Part shown: one piece after another, positions 1 to 9,411 of the stretch
Numbering within the stretch: the stretch's first letter is position 1
How the letters are laid out: each line of letters begins with the position of its first letter
Source: Torulaspora globosa
Taxonomy: Eukaryota; Ascomycota; Saccharomycetes; Saccharomycetales; Saccharomycetaceae
Direction of reading: 5' to 3'
Assembly: GCF_014133895.1 (NCBI RefSeq)
Contig: NC_050727.1
Location: 62,001 to 126,000, forward strand
DNA length: 64,000 bases
Translations under genes and position numbers: made by a program
The notes under the pieces: model-generated
Database searches by the model: none
What the model was told of the DNA's origin: nothing
The model's input: only the letters and a program-made list of their open reading frames with translations

Positions 1-1198
1 GGGCGCAAACATAATCGAACAAGTCCTGGTAATCAGTTTCATTGACACTGTCATTGACAACACAAGACAAAGCAGCGGACATACAGTCACATAAGTCTTG
101 GCTTGGAGTTGGTGGCAGTTCGGTGGCAGCCATCCAGTAAGTGTTGGTTGCAGGACAGTCCAAAGAAGTAGCAGAGGCAGAATAAGAAGCGGTGTTAGCA
201 GAAGATGGTGAAATGTTATTGATCTCTGAAGAGTAGTAGCCGAAATCATCTAAAGTCTTCACATCACCGCTACCATCGATGCTGACCAAACCATAGTTGT
301 TTGCCTCCTCGAAATACATATACACAATACCGCCTGACCAGACATTAGTCATATTTGGACCGTACAGTGCTTGAACTTCAGTGAACTTTCTGGGCGGAAT
401 TGCGTTACAACCGTACTCAGAGAAGAAAATTGGGATACTCAAGTTAGCGAAGTCTTTAGTTCTATCAGCGTACCCAGAAGCCTCAAAGGTGGAATCACCA
501 CACCATTCATACATGTTAATACCGTAAAAGTCCGCCTTCTCGTCACTGCTACCACAGGCAAAGAAATCGGCCATAGGAACTCTGGTGTCACTGTCATCAT
601 TAGAAGAGTAACCGACCGGAATAGATCTGTAGTTTTTCTGCTTCATGTATGCCTTCATGTCTCTGATAGCAGCTTTAACAAAAGGAGATGCGTCGGTGTT
701 AGTGCTGTTGTTGGTCACTTCGTTACCAGCGAAGAAACCCAAGACATTTGGGTACTTGGAAAATTCATCCACCACAGACGTGTAACGTTCATATAGACCC
801 AGATCCCAGCTTGGGCTCATTCTGTCAATCGACTCTTTTGGAGCGGACAAATCAGCAATAACGTAGATACCTGCATCGTTCAAAGCATTCATACATTGGT
901 CGTGGTTGAGAGTAGTGTTGATAGCGTAGACACGCACAACATTGGTGTTCAATTTTTGTAAGTATGGAATGTCTCTGGAACATTTACTGAAATCTGCTAA
1001 AGGATCGTTGATAGTTTCATCCTGCGTTCCATTGGCAGTGTCCGCTTGATAAGCGACACCTCTGACATAAAATTGAGAACCGTTGTTGGAGAAGAAAAAT
1101 TTGTTACCGACAACCTCAATGGCAGGCAAATCAGCAGCTGTTACGAAGCTGGAAAATAGCGACGCCACTGTAGCAGCAGCTAGACTCTTGAACAACAT
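1..1198 (-). CDS. GAS1: Glycosylphosphatidylinositol-anchored beta-1,3-glucanosyltransferase (GAS1 type), C-terminus cut by window edge
   Basis: Gas1 sits on the outside of the plasma membrane. It cuts beta-1,3-glucan chains and rejoins them to lengthen wall glucan. I translated this frame by hand. It opens with a signal peptide ([15 protein letters not shown]...), then [18 protein letters not shown], which is nearly identical to the start of S. cerevisiae Gas1. The two GH72 catalytic glutamates are visible: E160 in [10 protein letters not shown] and E261 in FFSEYGCN. A Cys-rich X8-type module begins near residue 350 (CPATNTYW, then [10 protein letters not shown]). About 399 codons are present. 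The serine-rich tail and GPI signal lie beyond the left edge. It is in tandem with FKS3, as YMR307W and YMR306W are in S. cerevisiae. The family call is very secure. Assignment to GAS1 rather than another GAS paralogue rests on similarity and on the neighbours. Confidence 0.95.
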   Translation of the reverse strand, partial: MLFKSLAAATVASLFSSFVTAADLPAIEVVGNKFFFSNNGSQFYVRGVAYQADTANGTQDETINDPLADFSKCSRDIPYLQKLNTNVVRVYAINTTLNHDQCMNALNDAGIYVIADLSAPKESIDRMSPSWDLGLYERYTSVVDEFSKYPNVLGFFAGNEVTNNSTNTDASPFVKAAIRDMKAYMKQKNYRSIPVGYSSNDDSDTRVPMADFFACGSSDEKADFYGINMYEWCGDSTFEASGYADRTKDFANLSIPIFFSEYGCNAIPPRKFTEVQALYGPNMTNVWSGGIVYMYFEEANNYGLVSIDGSGDVKTLDDFGYYSSEINNISPSSANTASYSASATSLDCPATNTYWMAATELPPTPSQDLCDCMSAALSCVVNDSVNETDYQDLFDYVCA

Positions 1199-1797
1199 GA
1201 TATTAATCACTTAGCGAAGTCAATGAGGGCTATCTGGACACTTTTAGTTAACTATAAGGGAGCGCACTAATCGAGACGAAAACGAAGGACCTGGTAGTAA
1301 AAGCGAAAGTTTCCACTAGGTTAGTCAGTCTTTGAACTTCGGCAAATGACGACCTGTTAAAGTACTCCAAACAAAAAAATATCACCGAAAACCTCGGTTT
1401 TAGGGCAGGGAAATTTTTTTTGAAACTTAAGCCCTCTTATATTTGCTTGATATCCCAACAGAGAAAAAATCACCTCAAGATCGTTGTCGAATCGTGTCGA
1501 TGCCTGCGACCGCGACGGATATTCGGCCCGCGAAAAATCTTACTCCCAGTCTTATCATGTTGTGCTTTCCAAAAAAAGCGTCCGTTGACATATGCACAGC
1601 TTGGAAATCTAATTTGCTTACCGTAAGCGTTCAAGCGTTCAAATTCGCGTCTGAAGAGAAGGTCTCCCCAGTTTCTTAAAACGTCGGGGCTCGAGCCCAG
1701 AAGAAAAAGAAAAAAGGCTCCAGCCAAGAAACGTCGAAAGGCCTCGCTGACGCACAGAGGTCTTGAGAAAGGCACAATGCGTTGATTCTGCTGAGCG
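1199..1797. other. Intergenic region: GAS1 promoter and FKS3 3' flank
   Basis: A 599-base gap between two tandem minus-strand genes. It should hold the GAS1 promoter and the FKS3 terminator. An SBF-type element (CGCGAAA) lies at 1529-1535, and a TATA-like stretch on the minus strand at about 1436-1442. Short open frames are present, but the longest (about 100 codons on the minus strand) begins with GTG rather than ATG, so no gene is called. Confidence 0.6.
1529..1535 (+). promoter_or_regulatory. SBF (Swi4/Swi6) cell-cycle-box-like site upstream of GAS1
   Basis: CGCGAAA matches the SCB core (CRCGAAA) and lies about 330 bases upstream of the GAS1 ATG. Wall-synthesis genes including GAS1 are known SBF targets in S. 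cerevisiae. A single 7-base match could be chance. Confidence 0.35.
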
Positions 1798-4700
1798 CTA
1801 GGGCACTGTTCTGAAATGCGGAAAAGGAGGCGTAGTGGTCAGTATCGTAGATGGCGCATTTGGTCCTGTGTCGTTGTTGTTTTGGTGATTGGGCTGGATT
1901 ACGCCATCGAGCGGTGAGTTTGCCACCATTTGAGACGGATCTGAAACCAGCATGTCAGCGAAGAAGGGCGCTATCAGTAAGGCTAGTAAGGTGCCCAGGA
2001 GGCCGAAATATAACATAAAATACTTGCGCACGATCGCGTTTCTCCGCTTCTTCTGTTTCTTACTGTAAAGCTTCTTTGTCATGGCTATTCTCGATGGCTT
2101 CAACCAGAAGAGTATCATGGAGTGCCAATGGTCAATGAATGGGATGAAAATAAACGGGGTTTGAACATAGAGAAGGAGATGCGCCAAGAAGAAGTCTCCA
2201 GCGAAATAGCTCGATTCCATAATCTTAACGGAGAACTCTCGTAGCGGCTGTAGCAGTATTGTCCAACCCCATCCTGTGTTATACCAATTGCCGGACCACC
2301 AGGCCAAATGAGAAGAATCGTTTTTGAGTTCTTTGGTCAAGACCAATATCGTGAATACCTTGAATAGTAGTATATGTAAGTTGATGGTTGCAATCAGCAG
2401 CAACAGCGTTCTTGCAAAATTCCATCCTTCTAAGAGCCACATCAATTCAAAATCGATCAGGTAGATCACCACAGAGGTAGCATGGGCAATGAAGGCCATT
2501 GCCCCACCTCCTCTCTTGCAAAAAGTCGCTAGTAGTGGTGCAATCACGAAAGATGTGCCAAACAGGGACAGCAACATAATAACGTTCATTAAAATCGGAA
2601 GCATAGTGACGAGAAGTAGACGTACAACCGACTGGCTTGGACTAGTCTGTTTCACTCCGGTTTGTGCGTTAATGAATGTGTAACTTGTGAAATTGAACAG
2701 GAAAACGAAAAATGGCAGGAATAGCTCGGCGAATAATGCATTCCCAAGTTTAGCACCCCTGCTATCGATGATTGCATTAGTTGATGAGTCGTTGATGGTT
2801 TTCTTTTTATACCCGGTGTATCTCGCCCTCGAAGTTTTGACAAAACTGCTCCACGATTCTTTCTTGGACTTAGTGTTACCAGCTGATAACCAGTGAATAA
2901 AGCTCCTGTAATCGATGAAGAAGTCGGTAAAGGCAAATTGATGGGGATTGAATATGAAAGGAGCGAAACACATTGAAATCACTGTAATCCAAAACCATAA
3001 TAGTGCTGGCTGCCACATTGAAACCATCCCAAAAATTAGCATCAAGAAAACTTGTAGGCCTGAGTAGATGGCAACATTAACAAATCTCGAGTACAGAATG
3101 GCGAACTCGATTCTAGTTATAGCAAATCCTCTGCCGGTTGAGATATACTTGGCTCCTCCAAATGTGAGATCACTCAGTAATGAGTTTGAATAAACCTGAC
3201 AAACAAAAACCTCAAATAAAGGTGCCATCGAAAATAAATGATGGAGGAATCGTGACGCAGCCTTCCATACCCCCTTCTCCAGCAGCTCTTGTATGAGCAG
3301 TGGCGCAAATGCTATGAAAAACACAATAAAGATAGAAAGCACAAAGATCGATACCCAATGAAGGGCTGGTTGAATGTTGTAACATCCAACTGGTTCTTCA
3401 AGGGCAGTGATAGGCATATTCCTGTCGTAATAACATAAAATCGTCTCATGTTTTAAAGAGCCCAGATTTAGAAGGAGGAGAAAGAAGAGCTGCACGGAAA
3501 GTGAGATGAAGACATTATTCAAATGAAAGCCTGGATGGGCGTAGAAGAAAGATAAAAATCTATCAATTGGCAGCTGAGTTCCCAGATAATAGTATTCCCT
3601 CGACAGAAGTTGTTCACCCATTCCAGCGCCAATCTTAGTCGTAAAGTTCAGGATCGACCCAAACCCCAAATCTCTACCTTTTCCACATTGATAATAATCA
3701 CTATGCTTTATCCTTCCACCGCGGCACATTGCATTCATACCAGCATAGATATCCTCGTTCAGATGAAGACTCTTTTGAGCCTTCGATAGTCCGCCTCTTG
3801 TAGTCATGAAAATTGCATTCAGAAAATCAGGGTGTCCATAATGAAGTTTACCACCAATTTCAGCCATTGTTCTTGCAAAAAGAGTGCCGAAAGTCTGTTC
3901 CTTTCCGGCGGCTATATCGCCAAGCACTCCAATGTTCTCGGAGAATATGTATTCTCTTGCACCTAGGATTGCCACTGGTGATGGTTCATCTTCGTATTCG
4001 ATTCCAGGTATGTAAGGCACAGTCTGATTGATGCTCATCTCTTCGAATTCGCTAAGGACAGAGCGAATCTTCAAGCATTCTTCTAAATAGTTGTCTTGAT
4101 TCGCATCTATCACCTGAATATATTCACCACGATAAAAAATCAAGGAATGATTTTGATTATCTGCCTTCCCATCGCCCAGAATAGGATTTCCTGAAAGGCG
4201 AACCTTAAAGATCGGTTTCCTTAACCCAGTACCTTGATCAATTTCCGCCTGCCCATTAGTAAGACATGAGTAGTACCATGGCTCTTCTTGGTCTGAGCAT
4301 CTCTCTTCCAACAAAAACGATATATACATGGTTGGATACAATCTCAAAAGTAATTCTGTTGCTTCTCTTTCGTCTCGATTAAATTTTGTGTATCGCTGCA
4401 TCGCGACTAGCATTCTAAACTTTCTGTTTGCCATAATCTCCAATCCGCTTTCCAAGGCGTCAGTTTGATACCCATAATATTGTAGAAGAGATGGATTTTC
4501 AATTCTGTACAAAAGCTTAATTGCTTTAGAGTAGTTCATGAAACCTGACACTGTTCGATACAAAGTTTGGCACCTCAGAGACGCCCATATTCTTGTTCTT
4601 GAAGTGTAGGATGTTTCTGAAGTGCTAAAACCAAAGACTTGATAAGGAAGATCATTAATTTTCTTCTGCACTTCGTCATTACCTTCATTATCGTCCCCAT

Positions 4701-7179
4701 TGAGAGCATTACCGCGATCGCTTAGTTGATTAAGCGACATCTCTGAACAATTCATGCTATCATCGCAGAGAGCCTTTGTGGCGCCTTTTTCCATAGATAA
4801 TAGCTTTGTATCTCTAACAAAAGAATCCCATTCAGCTTCATGTAGCTGCTTCAAATACTCAAGAACTGTTATCTTGCTCTTGTTAGATTCTTCCTTGATG
4901 ACTTCCCTTAAGGTAAGCAAGATTTTTTCCGAATAATGTGGAATGAGGACAGTGAATGTTGGCATACATTCCACGGGCATAGGTTCTGTTATTGGCGTTG
5001 ACAATGATTGTGCAAAAAATGAGATTCTTCTTCTGGCTTCAGAGTTAGAGGGGAAAAACTCGACGGACTTAAATGTAGAATCATCCTGAGCGATGAAGAA
5101 AGTGGGTGACTTTAATGTTTTCTTTTCTTGGTCCATCGCATCAACCTGTTGAAATAAGAGCTTCTGAACATGCTCGATAGATAATAGATGTTCCCGATAC
5201 ATCGAAATAATAATAGCGTTCCACACTTGCGAAATTAAGACTTTAGGTTTATACTTGATATCCATCTCAGAAGTTGCCAAAATTTTTGAGTATATTCTCT
5301 TGGGTAGTCTTGCATAAATGTTCTTCCATGGAGTCAATATTGATGTACCCAGGGAAAACGACAACATTATGGAAAAAGCGCAATTGCAGATAATGTACCA
5401 AAGATAAGTGTCCAGAAAGAAGAGTCCAAGATCAGTCAAAATCATTAACCCTAATGTGATCTTCGACTGCCATGTGCAAAACCATTTGCCGAGTAGACTG
5501 TCGCCTGCGCATCTCGACATGTCTAGAATAGAAAGAACTCTGATGGGATCTCTAAGCGATAAAGTCAAGAAGAAATATGACTCGATAAATTTTCCCAGGA
5601 ACACAAAAAACCATAGCCCATATGAGAACCATCTACTTCTACCGCTCAGTGAGGGAAAGGAGGCTGTAAAGATTTGTGAAGCAACATATTTTCTCTTTCG
5701 TTTACCGATATTCAGATAGGATCCGAATAGGCCACCCAAGGGTCTTATCGCAAAGAATAACGTAGTTATGATCGCTATAATTAATTGAATGATTGAAGTG
5801 ATATAGGCCGATCGCGAGTGGACGTCTAAATCGAAAAACCCAAAAACGTAAACAGAAGGGCCAAAATTGATCAGTAGGCAAACAATCAAACCACATAGTC
5901 TTCTTTTCAAATGCTGGGCTCCAGGCCAGTCGCGGGGAACGAATCGCCATTCGAAAACTGTAGCAAATATTTGGATCAGGCAAGAGACAGTTCCTGCTAG
6001 AGCCATGGCTGAGAGTCTGGATTGAGGTGTTGGAGGGTTATTAAGTAACTGAATATAGTCCTTTGTGTAGAAAGTTGGGGCATTGAACGATGTGAAGAAC
6101 CAGAACGGAGCTAAATGGATGATCCAAAAGCGATTAAAATTTGTGACACAATGCATCCATCCTCTTGTCTCTCGATACGTCTTATAGAATACTCGGGACC
6201 ATTCGATATCCTTAAAATGAACATATCTTTCTTGCAATTGTTTATCTACCAGTCTCTCCCCATTTCGCAACACAATTCTTTCGATGCCCTCCGGATACCA
6301 AAAAAGTTGGTTGACATCATCGTAACCGATAACATCCTTATGATCTTTGTCTTTTCTAACCCACCGACCGGTGGAATCCTTAGTGTAGACTTGATCTCTC
6401 AAAAAATCGTACAATGGATTAATAGTATTGTTCATGAAGGTAAATTCTGGCGCTACAATCGGGATTGACTTCGGAGCTGCAGCTTCATCATCTTCGTTTG
6501 CCGCGATTCTGGTGGACGCACATTCGGTCGCAGTATCGAAATCAAGCGCACATTTGAATATGAAACACAAACATTCAGGTGCAAATCGTATCTGATTCGC
6601 TTCCCCCCAGCAGAGCAAATACAATGCCAACTGTCTTGCCATTTCATGGTAACTGAGTTGCCTCATCTTCAACTTCCACTTGTAATCAGCCGTCTCGTAA
6701 CATTCTCGGTCACGTAACTGCTCGTGAGTTAAGGTAATCTTGCGGTGGCTGTTGATGAATTCCTGTTCTTTCTGGTTCCATTGTTCCATCTGTTCTTTAA
6801 TCGAAATTCCTCGTTTCTTTGCCAGTTTAAGATTTCTCTGGCGCGACTTTCCACGCAGTTTCATGTTCTGGAAGCCAACCTCTTCATCGAGATCCATCTG
6901 TGACGCGAAAAACCACTTCCTGAAGTTCGCCTGCTCGCCGCCGATGTACGACACATGAAGCGACAGCAACGCATTGCGAGCGCCTGACCGACTGGCCCGC
7001 GAATCTAGCTGCGCCAGTAGATGATGCAACATGTTCTCCTTCGACGACTGCTGAAATCCAAACTTGGCTGCCAATCCATCGAATATCTCGCTAAGCTCCT
7101 GCCTCGTCACCGGTACCTCATCATCCTGACACCAGGCAGGGTATTCCACGTCTGTCAAAGACCCGGGCGATCCGCTCAT
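1798..7179 (-). CDS. FKS3: 1,3-beta-D-glucan synthase catalytic-type subunit Fks3
   Basis: A large polytopic membrane protein of 1793 residues, close to S. cerevisiae Fks3 (about 1785). The FKS family makes beta-1,3-glucan from UDP-glucose at the plasma membrane. Fks3 is the divergent paralogue tied to spore-wall formation. The N-terminal cytosolic FKS1 domain covers roughly residues 130-330. Membrane segments follow at about 350-650. The central glucan synthase domain runs from about 700 and includes GDGKADNQNH near residues 1000-1008, a sequence typical of the family. Many more helices lie in the C-terminal half. The ATG at 7179 is the first good start and matches the family N-terminus. It is divergent from SCW10, as YMR306W and YMR305C are in S. 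cerevisiae. I prefer Fks3 over Fks1/2 because of synteny and because the protein is shorter than Fks1. Confidence 0.95.
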   Translation of the reverse strand: MSGSPGSLTDVEYPAWCQDDEVPVTRQELSEIFDGLAAKFGFQQSSKENMLHHLLAQLDSRASRSGARNALLSLHVSYIGGEQANFRKWFFASQMDLDEEVGFQNMKLRGKSRQRNLKLAKKRGISIKEQMEQWNQKEQEFINSHRKITLTHEQLRDRECYETADYKWKLKMRQLSYHEMARQLALYLLCWGEANQIRFAPECLCFIFKCALDFDTATECASTRIAANEDDEAAAPKSIPIVAPEFTFMNNTINPLYDFLRDQVYTKDSTGRWVRKDKDHKDVIGYDDVNQLFWYPEGIERIVLRNGERLVDKQLQERYVHFKDIEWSRVFYKTYRETRGWMHCVTNFNRFWIIHLAPFWFFTSFNAPTFYTKDYIQLLNNPPTPQSRLSAMALAGTVSCLIQIFATVFEWRFVPRDWPGAQHLKRRLCGLIVCLLINFGPSVYVFGFFDLDVHSRSAYITSIIQLIIAIITTLFFAIRPLGGLFGSYLNIGKRKRKYVASQIFTASFPSLSGRSRWFSYGLWFFVFLGKFIESYFFLTLSLRDPIRVLSILDMSRCAGDSLLGKWFCTWQSKITLGLMILTDLGLFFLDTYLWYIICNCAFSIMLSFSLGTSILTPWKNIYARLPKRIYSKILATSEMDIKYKPKVLISQVWNAIIISMYREHLLSIEHVQKLLFQQVDAMDQEKKTLKSPTFFIAQDDSTFKSVEFFPSNSEARRRISFFAQSLSTPITEPMPVECMPTFTVLIPHYSEKILLTLREVIKEESNKSKITVLEYLKQLHEAEWDSFVRDTKLLSMEKGATKALCDDSMNCSEMSLNQLSDRGNALNGDDNEGNDEVQKKINDLPYQVFGFSTSETSYTSRTRIWASLRCQTLYRTVSGFMNYSKAIKLLYRIENPSLLQYYGYQTDALESGLEIMANRKFRMLVAMQRYTKFNRDEREATELLLRLYPTMYISFLLEERCSDQEEPWYYSCLTNGQAEIDQGTGLRKPIFKVRLSGNPILGDGKADNQNHSLIFYRGEYIQVIDANQDNYLEECLKIRSVLSEFEEMSINQTVPYIPGIEYEDEPSPVAILGAREYIFSENIGVLGDIAAGKEQTFGTLFARTMAEIGGKLHYGHPDFLNAIFMTTRGGLSKAQKSLHLNEDIYAGMNAMCRGGRIKHSDYYQCGKGRDLGFGSILNFTTKIGAGMGEQLLSREYYYLGTQLPIDRFLSFFYAHPGFHLNNVFISLSVQLFFLLLLNLGSLKHETILCYYDRNMPITALEEPVGCYNIQPALHWVSIFVLSIFIVFFIAFAPLLIQELLEKGVWKAASRFLHHLFSMAPLFEVFVCQVYSNSLLSDLTFGGAKYISTGRGFAITRIEFAILYSRFVNVAIYSGLQVFLMLIFGMVSMWQPALLWFWITVISMCFAPFIFNPHQFAFTDFFIDYRSFIHWLSAGNTKSKKESWSSFVKTSRARYTGYKKKTINDSSTNAIIDSRGAKLGNALFAELFLPFFVFLFNFTSYTFINAQTGVKQTSPSQSVVRLLLVTMLPILMNVIMLLSLFGTSFVIAPLLATFCKRGGGAMAFIAHATSVVIYLIDFELMWLLEGWNFARTLLLLIATINLHILLFKVFTILVLTKELKNDSSHLAWWSGNWYNTGWGWTILLQPLREFSVKIMESSYFAGDFFLAHLLLYVQTPFIFIPFIDHWHSMILFWLKPSRIAMTKKLYSKKQKKRRNAIVRKYFMLYFGLLGTLLALLIAPFFADMLVSDPSQMVANSPLDGVIQPNHQNNNDTGPNAPSTILTTTPPFPHFRTVP

Positions 7180-7885
7180 CTTTCTCCTCCCGCAGTACGT
7201 AGCTCTTTCACCGACATCGAAGATTGGAAACGAAAAGAGAAATATGATATTACCGCAGCCTTTATAAGAGTGAGAAGCGGGAAGCCGCCATCATCGGCGG
7301 CTAAGGCGAACACATAAAAAAAAGGGGAGCGCCAGCACTGTTACCCGGCATCTGACACAAAAGTTAAAACCCAAACACCATCCTTCTTACCCGTCTTTCA
7401 AAATATGTTTTACCTGATCGGGAAGTGTTACCGCATCGGGAAATCTGTCGATCAACTCGTTCGCGTTCCGGCCACGGCAATTATCTCGTTTCAGTCGCCG
7501 CTAATCTGAGGCGATCCTGAAACACGCTGCAAACTAAAAAATTTCACCCGCAGTGAAGCAGCTTTACGCAATCTGGTAGTAGATGAGCCTTTCTAGATGC
7601 ATCAACTATGTAACGAGAGCGTGGGTGGTTACGCCCGGGTGAAGTGTCGCAAATTTTTTGGTGACCTGCATGGTGGTTGCTCGACGTAAGTCTCAGGTAT
7701 CTTGTTACTCCTTACCAATGTGGAATTCTTTATAAGAAAAGATCTTGGTGGTTTGACGTAGATCTTAAAGTGTTCCGTTGAGGTTTTGTTCGGACCTAGA
7801 TTCGAACTAACCAGTTGCACAGTACCAACTAATTCATTCCTTTCCTTTCGATTGCAACTCATTCGTTCTTATTTACTAAGTGAAG
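7180..7885. other. Divergent promoter region FKS3 / SCW10
   Basis: 706 bases between two divergently transcribed wall genes. Two Reb1-type TTACCCG sites lie at 7341-7347 and 7387-7393. A TATA-like TATAAA on the minus strand (7261-7266) lies about 82 bases before the FKS3 ATG. TATAAGAA at 7731-7738 lies about 150 bases before the SCW10 ATG. I saw no tRNA or ATG-started ORF of note. Confidence 0.6.
7341..7393 (+). promoter_or_regulatory. Pair of Reb1-type sites (TTACCCG)
   Basis: Two direct copies of TTACCCG, at 7341-7347 and 7387-7393, are spaced 46 bases apart in the middle of a divergent promoter. Reb1 is a general regulatory factor that keeps promoters free of nucleosomes. The motif match is exact. 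Binding is inferred. Confidence 0.5.
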
Positions 7886-9028
7886 ATGCGTTTGACCAAT
7901 ATTATTGTCGGAGCCACCTTGCTAGAGGCTGCCATTGCGGCACCGGCTGTCCACCAGCACAAGCGTGATGTTGTTACCACGACTGTCCAGGCTAAAGTCA
8001 CCGTTGTTGTCGGTAGCGATGGATCGGCTATTAACCAGCCCCCTGCGGCAGACGCTCCTGCCGGTGCTGTCACCACTATTAGCACCGCGCCTGCAGTTGA
8101 GGCCACCTCCTCCGCACCAGCTCAGGCCGCTGTTGCTTCTTCGGAAGTCTCCTCGTCCAGCACCAGTGCTAGCCGTAGCGAAAGTGCCAGCAGCGTGAGC
8201 AGCTCCAACAGCGCCAGCTCTTCTGGCTCTTCCTCGGACTCCAGCGTCTCGATCGGTGCCGCAGGCGTCAAGGGTATTACCTACTCTCCTTACACAAGCA
8301 GCGGTAGCTGTAAGTCTGCGAGCGAAGTCAAGGCCGATTTGGCCTCTCTGACTGACTACCCAGTCCTCAGACTTTACGGTGTCGACTGTGATCAGGTTGC
8401 CAATGTTCTACAGGCTAAGTCTCCTTCTCAAAAATTGTTCTTGGGTATTTTCAACGTGGGTCAGATCCAGGATGGTGTCCAAACCATTGCCAGCGCTGTT
8501 GAGAAATACGGTTCTTGGAATGACATCGTCACTGTTTCTGTCGGTAACGAGCTAGTTAATGGTGGCCAAGCCACTCCTTCTCAAGTTGGTCAATACATTT
8601 CCACTGCCAAGTCCGCCTTGAGTGCTGCTGGTTACACTGGTAGTGTCGTTTCTGTTGACACCTTCATCGCCGTCATCAACAATCCTGAACTGTGCAAGTA
8701 TTCCGACTACATGGCCGTCAATGCTCATGCTTACTTCGACAAGAACACTGTTGCCTCTGATGCTGGCACCTGGCTGTTGCAGCAAATTCAAAGAGTCTAC
8801 ACTGCCTGTGGCGGTGAAAAGACTGTCGTTGTGACTGAATCCGGCTGGCCATCTCAAGGTCAAACTTACGGTGTTGCTGTGCCATCCAAGCAGAACCAAA
8901 AAGCTGCTGTGGAATCTATCATCAAAAGTTGCGGTTCCGATACCTACTTGTTCACTGCCTTCAACGACCTCTGGAAGGCAGATGGTCCTTACGGAGTCGA
9001 GAAGTACTTCGGTGTTTTGTCCAACTGA
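7886..9028 (+). CDS. SCW10: Secreted cell-wall glucanase-like protein, GH17 family (single ancestor of SCW10/SCW4)
   Basis: A soluble cell-wall protein that acts on beta-1,3-glucan, of the Scw4/Scw10/Bgl2 GH17 group. With the ATG at 7886 it is 380 residues (S. cerevisiae Scw10 389, Scw4 386). An in-frame GTG six bases upstream is not a credible eukaryotic start. It has a signal peptide (residues 1-19), a Kex2 site K26-R27, a serine-rich stretch (about 80-125) and then the GH17 barrel. The proton-donor glutamate is E222 (VGNELVNGG) and the nucleophile is E318 (VTESGWPSQG). S. cerevisiae has two copies from the genome duplication: SCW10 beside FKS3 and SCW4 beside CWC22. Here one gene lies between FKS3 and CWC22 and therefore stands for both. 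Confidence 0.95.
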   Translation: MRLTNIIVGATLLEAAIAAPAVHQHKRDVVTTTVQAKVTVVVGSDGSAINQPPAADAPAGAVTTISTAPAVEATSSAPAQAAVASSEVSSSSTSASRSESASSVSSSNSASSSGSSSDSSVSIGAAGVKGITYSPYTSSGSCKSASEVKADLASLTDYPVLRLYGVDCDQVANVLQAKSPSQKLFLGIFNVGQIQDGVQTIASAVEKYGSWNDIVTVSVGNELVNGGQATPSQVGQYISTAKSALSAAGYTGSVVSVDTFIAVINNPELCKYSDYMAVNAHAYFDKNTVASDAGTWLLQQIQRVYTACGGEKTVVVTESGWPSQGQTYGVAVPSKQNQKAAVESIIKSCGSDTYLFTAFNDLWKADGPYGVEKYFGVLSN

Positions 9029-9411
9029 TTAGCTTGGATAGGGCGTTCTTTGTCCTTCTTTTCACGTACACTTCAGTGATTGGGTGGTAGAAAATTACTG
9101 ATCATTGTTTTACTTTCTTTTCTACCGAGGTTATAGTACTTTTTGTTTTCCGAATAGCATTTTGGTGCCAGTTTTCAGTCGTCTCTTATAAGAGACTCTT
9201 CATTATGACCGTTTTTTAAAGACTATTGAAACTATCTTGGTTCAAGTGGTAGTGCAGCCCTTGAGAGCAAACTTCCGTTGAGTTGCTTCAGGAATATGCA
9301 TTTTTCGCGCTTGCCTCTGCCAAGAGAATGTTCTCGCTTTTTACACATCTATCAATATAGGCTACTACTGTTTGTAATATTTAAGGATACCCGTTTATCA
9401 ACTTTTCAAAT
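9029..9411. other. Convergent intergenic region SCW10 / CWC22
   Basis: 383 bases of 3' flank for two convergent genes. It is T-rich and presumably holds both terminators. A stretch at 9138-9155 resembles the core of a yeast point-centromere CDEIII element, but the rest of a centromere is lacking (see the rejected list). No gene seen. Confidence 0.5.

Noticed and set aside
1470..1775. Minus-strand 101-codon frame in the GAS1 promoter
   Set aside because: It begins with GTG, has no ATG start of comparable length and no recognisable similarity.
2489..2896. Antisense ORFs inside FKS3, SLH1, YTA7 and other long genes
   Set aside because: They are shadows of the real coding frames, without their own homology or promoters.
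7795..7815. tRNA B-box-like GATTCGAACT before SCW10
   Set aside because: No A-box or cloverleaf partner. It lies in a promoter or 5' UTR.
9061..9155. Possible point centromere: TTCACGTA (CDEI-like), then 69 bases, then ACTTTTTGTTTTCCGAAT (CDEIII-like, 14 of 17 fixed positions)
   Set aside because: The middle segment is only about 65% A+T by my count (24 G/C in 69), far below the AT-rich CDEII of real point centromeres. CDEI has two mismatches, and the flanking genes belong to chromosome-arm regions distant from centromeres in S. cerevisiae.
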